A stretch of 64,000 nucleotides of DNA, taken from Benincasa hispida (lineage: Eukaryota; Streptophyta; Magnoliopsida; Cucurbitales; Cucurbitaceae). A program made the translations under genes and the position numbers. Each line of letters begins with the position of its first letter. Within the stretch, counting starts at the first letter, position 1. Positions 58,201 through 64,000 of this stretch are shown here, piece by piece. The DNA is taken from positions 61,179,371 to 61,243,370 of the forward strand of contig NC_052353.1 of the NCBI RefSeq assembly GCF_009727055.1, in the 5' to 3' direction. The notes under the pieces are model-generated. The model worked only from the letters and a program-made list of their open reading frames with translations, did no database searches and was not told where the DNA came from.

Positions 58201-60294
58201 TAAAGGATCTCTTAATGAAGAGCATCCATGAGCGCATTCGGATCTTTCCAATTTCACCGTGACCAAAATACAACATATACATTCTAACATACAGTTATGC
58301 AAACAAATAGTAATTAACGGCATGCTTTGAACACTAAAGAATAAGGGAAAGAGTTCTCATACCAGTTGAAGACCCTCTTCAAGATTTAGAACTCAGATGC
58401 AGTGGAAGAACCTCCACCCGTACGCTATCGCCCAACAAATGCATCGTTTGCAGCAGCTCAATCAACCACGAACAAGTGAATGTAGCGGGGACAACACCAC
58501 CAAAATGGAGCCCTTGGTATTCTAAAAGTGAGAACCCAAAGTGTGGTCTTTGGTGAGTTTGGTAGAGGTTGGAGAAAGAACTAATCATGTAGACGATAAG
58601 CAAGTGGGAGAAAAAAGAAAGCTATTGTATAGCTAAATGCTTATCATTTAGAAGAAGCTACACGATCGTGTAGGTTTTACTAAGCAATCGTTTAGTAAAA
58701 GGTAAACGATCGTTTAGAAAACACGGCACACTATGCCATCGTTTAGGAAAGCTAAGTGATCGTTTAGGCGCGAGGTGTGCGATCATTTAGGCGCTGAGCG
58801 ACTATCGTATAGGCTCTCGACTTATGTGATCGTTTACGTTTCCACACCGATGCCAAATTTTTCAAACTCTTGTAAAATGAAACTAATTTTCATTTTATCC
58901 TTTGGTTACCATAATTGAAGTGGCTGTTCCCACTAACGCACGTCCGAGAAGAATTTTAGGCCAATTATCATATAATTAACCAATTAAATAATTAATAAAT
59001 ATAATCATATTATATTCTTACCCTATAGTTTGATGTCACATATCTACTATAGTAATTTCTCCTTTACTTGATATAAATCATATTTATATCTAATTTTCTC
59101 CAAAATAATGTAACTCATACATTTAGTCAATTATATCATATATAATCAACAAGTTTAATTATATCATATATAATCAAACTCCCTCTTGTCAATTTGAACA
59201 TTTCAAATTAACCCAAACACTGATTCTTGACTTTATCCAAGCTACCCAGGGGACCTAATGGACCTGTGGCTCAATGATCCGTGAATAGATGACTAAACTC
59301 TTTAGCCACGAAATCCACCATCTGTTAATTGTCAGGCATTCCACTAAAGACCAACAGCATAACTCTTTTTACCACAGATGTATTTTTGTGTCCATCGGAT
59401 ATAACCAATCATGAGTACGATGATCCTTCACATATGCTCGTAAGTACAGCTGGACCAATTTACCGTTTTGCCCCTGTAGTTACATCTCACTCAATAGTAC
59501 CACTGATTCTTCTAATGAACAATATAACATAGTCCAACTATGTGTGAACATCTCTCGAGCCAAGAGAAGGTGTGTGGCGCCACATCGTTCAAGCATTGGA
59601 ATTAGCCCTTAAGGGAGCTATCTATCTAATTACCCCTGCCTCGAGAAAGGAGTGAATTCCATCTTGTGTAGCTGAGTTCTCAGCTCCCAAATCAGACAAA
59701 TCCCCAAAATGGTAGGTTTGAATCGATGACCTAGCCATTCGCACCTATACAAATCAAAGGACTTCCCTCAATGACAGAAGTTCCCAACTCATTCAAGATT
59801 GAGGTAATATTACATATGGTCATTCTAGTGAAGTGAAGTCTCTGTCATGAACGGTGTTATATAACGAGACGTTAACACTTCGTGGTCAAGTCTTATACAA
59901 ACTCTTTGTCTAGGACGCCCCCACTCGTATGTCTCCAACATGAATTATGAGGATTAGACCATCTGTGACAAGTCACAACACTTATGATTAATCTACAAAG
60001 CGGGTTGCATCCGTAGCGTTACTAAGATAAGGTTTCCCTCCTATATCCATATACTACAGACCATTTTGATTATCACTCAAGACATGATTCACTTGTATGT
60101 CACCACATACATGCTTAAGTTACATACAGATAACCAAGGATTTTATGTTTATTAGTTTGTGGTAAAGCAAATAAACATGCAACTGAGCAAAATAGAAGAT
60201 GTGAAGTAAAATATCATATATCATACAACACAAGCGTTTGTACAAACTGTTTATAAACTACAGGACTCGAGACTTTAGGACATCAACCCCAACA
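58201..60294 (-). repeat. 5' LTR of element F (C family)
   Basis: 2094 bp, bounded by TAAAGG (TG-type end mutated) and CCAACA. Colinear with solo LTR C throughout, including the iterated CGATCGTTTAG cluster (about 58590-58830) and GAGTGAATTCCATCTTGTG. Short frames inside (58379-58603 and 59329-59532) are not genes. Confidence 0.9.
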
Positions 60295-61140
60295 GTTCCT
60301 TCACAGGTCGTTCCTATTTACAGCTAGGTCAAAATTACCATTTTACCCCTGTAAATACATTTTGCACCTTAAGCTCCCACTGACCTTCTATTGAACAATT
60401 GATTTATGATACCTTTTATAAATCATATCCCTCTCAACCAAGAGAGGGTGGAGCCTTGTTGTTCAAGAACAGGCATCAACACTTAAGGGAACAACCTATT
60501 TGCTAACTCTAAGTTGGGTAGGAGTGAATTCCATCTTGCATAACTATGTCCCCAACTATCTATCAAGTCTTATCCCCAAAATAGGAAGTTTATTCAGCAG
60601 TGCTATTGGACTACTCTTACCTATGCAGATCAAAGGATAATCTTGTAATAAACAGTAGTTCATAATTAGTTTAGGATTAAGATTGAGTTATCCTAGGTCA
60701 TAATTAGGTTGAAATAGTTAGTTTTAACAGTAAACAGTTGTTATAAAAAAAAAAAAAGCGACTATTTCGAGGTCCAGTCTTATGCAAACTCATTGCATAG
60801 GATGCCCCCACTCACATGTCTCTACATGAATGATTTGTGGATCACATCATTTATATCAGTATACAAAATGAGTCACATCCAAATAGTGTTACCAGGATGA
60901 GATACCCAACTTCATCTATATATTTATAGACTATTTATGCTATATACTATAACTTGATCCTGTTTATGTCACCACATATAGTTAAAGTATTTATACTATA
61001 GCCATGGATATATTTATTGGATTTTCATAATAAAATACAATAACAACAACTTTATTGAATAAAATACTTAATAATATTTTATTGATAAATAAATTATTTA
61101 ACATGAATTACGAACTGCAAGTTTTAGGACATTCCCAACA
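60295..61140 (-). repeat. 3' LTR of element G, U3 part (D family)
   Basis: On minus it begins TGTTGGGAATGTCCTAAAAC at 61140 and matches the first half of LTR D. It is cut at 60295 by element F and continues at 52949 leftwards for about 100 bp. Confidence 0.85.
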
Positions 61141-61259
61141 ATCTCGCACTTGGACTAAGACTCCAGTGAGAATAAACATATATATATATACAATGTCTAC
61201 AATGTTGAGAAATATAGAGAGAAAATACAATAAACTAGGGCATCTAAAATACCTAGTAC

Positions 61260-62066
61260 ATATTCTCCCACTTGCCCTAGATTATGTTGCTCGCAGTCCT
61301 AGTCCAACAAGGTGGCCCTCGAACACTTTAGCCGAGAGGGCCTTCGTAAATGGATCAGCAAGGTTGTATTCTGAGGCTATCTTCCTGACGATCACGTCTC
61401 CTCGATGTACTATCTCCCTGATAAAATGGTTCTTTCTTTCAATATGTGTTTGTTAATCCTTGGTTCTTTTGAGTTGGCAATTGCACCACTAGTGTCACAA
61501 TACAAAGTTATGGGTAGGTGCATATTTGGAACTACTTCCAAATCTGCTTAGAATTTGCATAGCTAAACTGCTTCTTTAGCTGCTTCACATGCAGCTACGT
61601 ATTCTACTTCTATTGTGGAATCAGCGATACAACTCTGTTTAATGCTTCTTCACACTATAGCTCCACTATTAAGAGTGAAAACTAATCCTGAAGTAAAGTT
61701 CTTAGAATCTACATCAGTCTGAAAATCAAAATCAGTGTATCCGGTAAGGATTAAATTCTTAGGTCCATACACAAGAATATAGTCCTTCGTTCTCCTTAGA
61801 TACTTGAGAATGTTTTTAACAACTGTCCAATGACTGTGTCCTGGATTTGATTGGAACCTACTGACGATTCCAATTGCAAAGCATATGTCAGGACGTGTAC
61901 ACAACATTGCGTACATCAAGCTCCCAACAGCATATGTATATGGAATTCTTTTCATTTCCTCAACTTCTTGAAGCGTCTTAGGACATTGTTCCTTTGAAAA
62001 ATGAATTCCATGTCTAAAAGGTAACATACCCCTTTTGGAATTTTGCATATTATATTTTGACAACAT
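61260..62066 (-). pseudogene. Copia element G RNase H
   Basis: Frame 61650-62066 holds RIPYTYAVGSLMYAMLCTRP, IGIVSRFQSNPGHSHWTVVK and LTGYTDFDFQTDVDSKNFTS. It then breaks and the end of pol reads ADPFTKAL-type sequence followed by LGLRAT at about 61280-61350. Usual copia order, several stops. Confidence 0.8.
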
Positions 62067-62084
62067 CTTGTCAATATAAGATGC

Positions 62085-62700
62085 TTAGGATAGTGCTAGG
62101 GTTCTGTTCTTTCGATTTCGAAAAATTTGAATCCCTAATACATATTGAGCATCACCCAAATCTTTCATTTGGAATTGTGATGCTAACCATCTCTTTACGT
62201 CAGCAAGAAAATTTGTCTCATTCCCAATGAGCAAGATATCATCAACATGTACCAAAAATGCTACAGTTTTGTTGACTATTTTCTCGTATACACAAGGTTC
62301 GTCGACATTCTGTTCAAACACATAAGATTTTATTGCAGTGTCAAATCTTATATTCCAAGATCTTGAAGCTTGTTTTAATCCATAAATGGATCGTTTAAGC
62401 TTATAGACTTTCTGTTCTTCACCCTATTCAATGAACCCTTCTGGTTGAGACATAAAAATACTTTCTTCAAGATGGCCATTCAGGAATATTGTCTTGACAT
62501 CCATTTTCCATATTTCATAGTCATAATATGCGACAATGGATAGAAGTATTCTTATAAATTTTACCATGGCAATAGGAAAAAAAGTTTCTTCATGATCAAC
62601 CCCTTCTCTTTGGGTAAATCCTTTTGCCACGAGTTTGGCTTTATAGGTTTACACCTTGTCAATTTGGTCTCTTTTCCTCTTGTAGATCCATTTACAATTT
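62085..62700 (-). pseudogene. Copia element G reverse transcriptase
   Basis: Frame 62424-62630: MAKGFTQREGVDHEETFFPI and WKMDVKTIFLNGHLEESIFM, with the first catalytic Asp intact. Frame 62085-62321: EPCVYEKIVNKTVAFLVHVD followed by DILL; the active-site pair is present as HVDD. Then QMKDLGDAQYVLGIQI. A stop and frame change lie at about 62330-62424. Confidence 0.85.
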
Positions 62701-63220
62701 ATAAGTTTAACCCCATGTGGTTTATCTATAAGTTATCAAACAGAATTGAAGTACATCGACTCCATTTTTACATCCATGGTTTTTATCCATTGTTCTCGAT
62801 CAACATCTTCCATTACCTGTTTAAAGGTCAATGGATCCTTTAGTCCATCATCATGTATGATGTCTTGAGTTTCTGTTAAACCCATATAGCATTCAGGTTG
62901 ATGAACAACCCTCCGACTACGTCAAGGCATACTTAATTCTTGAGAAGGACGTGATGGAGCAACAACAGTTGTTGATGGACCAGCTAGATCAACAACTTTT
63001 GTTGATTTTTCTATTCTTTGGTCATTTCTTGTAATATTAGTTTACTGTAAGTTTGATGATTTTTAATATGATCTTCTTCAAAAAATGTAACATTTGTTAA
63101 TACAAACACTTTATCTTCTTGAGGATCATAAAATAATCCTTCTTTTATTTCTTTTGGATATCCTACAAAGAGGCATAATTTTGAACATGCTTCCAGTTTC
63201 TTAGGGTTTTGTACCAACAC
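62701..63220 (-). pseudogene. Copia element G integrase-RT linker
   Basis: Frame 63011-63220 gives CSKLCLFVGYPKEIKEGLFY and VFVLTNVTFFEEDHI, the usual post-integrase segment. Remaining parts to 62701 are frameshifted. Confidence 0.7.
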
Positions 63221-63274
63221 GTGTGCTGGACATCTCCAGATCTGGAAATGACGTAAATTACATTTTCGTCCTCT

Positions 63275-63859
63275 TCATAACTCATGCAGTGTTTCTGAAA
63301 CACCTTTTGAGGGAACGACATTCAGAATATATACCGTAGTCTGTACTGCATACCTCCAAAAGGATTGAGGTAACTGAGTGTAACTCATCATTGATCGAAC
63401 CATGTCTAACAAGGTTCGATTTCTCCTTTTTACAACACCATTTTGTTGTGGTGTTCCAAGTGCTGTGAGCTTGGATTGAATTCCATAATCTACTAAATAG
63501 TTCTGGAATTGCAAATCCATATACTCACCACCTCGATCAGAACGAAGTGTTTTAATTCTTTTACCTAAAAAGTTTTTTGTTTCAGTCTTAAATTCTTTGA
63601 ACTTTTCAAGGATTTCAAACTTGTGATTCATTAAGTAAATATAGCCATATCTAGAGTAATCATCAATAAAATTGACAAAATATTGATATCCACCTCGTGC
63701 TTTTACATTCATCGAACCACAGAGGTCTGAATGTATAAGTTTGAGAGGTTCTTTGGCACAAAGACCTTTTTTAGAAAACGATCTTTTTCCTCTGAAGAGA
63801 ATTTGTGTTATGAACTGAAGAGAAACCTTGTGATGGTATTTATAGGCTTTGGGAATCAA
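63275..63859 (-). pseudogene. Copia element G integrase core
   Basis: Frame of 194 codons: PLKLIHSDLCGSMNVKARGG, YFVNFIDDYSRYGYIYLM, LRSDRGGEYMDLQFQNYL, then TPQQNGVVKRRNRTLLDMV and ILNVVPSKGVSETL. The third acid of the DDE triad, normally Glu after the QNGV motif, reads Lys in GVVKRRN, so the enzyme would be dead even with the frame intact. Copia order relative to RT is confirmed. The zinc-binding part lies toward 63900-64000 and is not clear. Confidence 0.85.
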
Positions 63860-64000
63860 TCCTCATCATCTCCTAAGGCTCCAATGCGTGACACTTCCTA
63901 CTTAGAAACTTTTGAAGTGTCTTCATCGTGCTTTGCCACCACCTACTTCTATGTCATTCACCTACTTCCATGCCACTCACCTACTTATATGGAGTTTGAG

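Larger units (their letters stand above)
52950..60294 (-). mobile_element. Copia element F (minus), 3' LTR and most of pol deleted
   Basis: Target duplications are GATCC (52945-52949) and GTTCC (60295-60299), one mismatch. On minus: 5' LTR 58201-60294, primer site, leader (with solo L1 LTR), gag 54173-53374, protease to about 53010, then only TGAAGGAT (52950-52957) of the 3' LTR. Integrase, RT and RNase H are gone. Net of the solo LTR it is about 5.7 kb. Confidence 0.8.
52849..64000 (-). mobile_element. Copia element G (minus), runs off right edge, split by element F
   Basis: The 3' LTR is in two pieces: 52849-52949 and 60295-61140 (TGTTGGGAATGTCC on minus). Joining them restores AGTCGATCC followed by TTCACAGG, as in LTR D. 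Before the LTR on minus comes AAGTGCGAGAT, a polypurine-like tract. Pol then follows to the window end: RNase H, RT and integrase. The 5' part lies outside. All domains have stops. Confidence 0.85.

Overview
The window looks like nuclear DNA of a flowering plant, most likely a eudicot. It is AT-rich, holds one intron-containing plant transcription-factor gene, and is otherwise dominated by decayed LTR retrotransposons. I cannot name the species; a cucurbit is a guess. The only host gene I can support is a six-exon MYB-CC (GARP) transcription factor on the minus strand at 37157-39151. It matches the phloem-identity regulator APL in its N-terminus, DNA-binding domain, LHEQLE coiled coil and SPFG C-terminus. 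All splice sites are GT/AG, exon phases agree, and the product is 382 residues. It sits in an island of about 10 kb (33756-43582) that holds only small repeats.

Left arm (1-33750). A partial LTR (family L1) fills 1-989. CACTA-like subterminal repeats, a MITE and an LTR remnant follow, then a degraded Athila-like Ty3/gypsy element on the minus strand (5498-13243; gag, protease, RT, RNase H and integrase all broken). From 14086 to 33750 lies one Ty1/copia element (A) with perfect TTTCT target-site duplications. It hosts three later insertions: minus-strand copia element B (14592-20029, perfect GTTTG duplication) in the leader; a non-autonomous gag-only element, TR-GAG (22989-28886), inside the integrase; and a solo L1 LTR (about 31211-32998) in the 3' region. 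Subtracting these leaves an element of about 6.5 kb.

Right arm (43583-64000). An A-family LTR is split by a solo LTR C (43972-46082, perfect ATAAT duplication). An E-type LTR in minus orientation then abuts an E-type LTR in plus orientation (starts 47933), which contains LTR D (47953-50402, perfect GTAGG duplication), which contains a B-type LTR (48054-48626). A copia element G on the minus strand runs off the right edge (pol 61141-64000). Its 3' LTR is split by copia element F (52950-60294), whose leader holds a solo L1 LTR (55716-57374).

These mobile elements do not form a working system: every polyprotein is interrupted and several catalytic residues are changed. The most interesting unexplained signals are a 10-bp hairpin with an invariant GAAA loop at the 5' tip of L1 LTRs, whose stem shows paired base changes between copies; an iterated CGATCGTTTAG-type motif in C-type LTRs; a conserved module shared by otherwise different copia LTRs; and an snRNA-like USE/TATA pair in the leader of element A.
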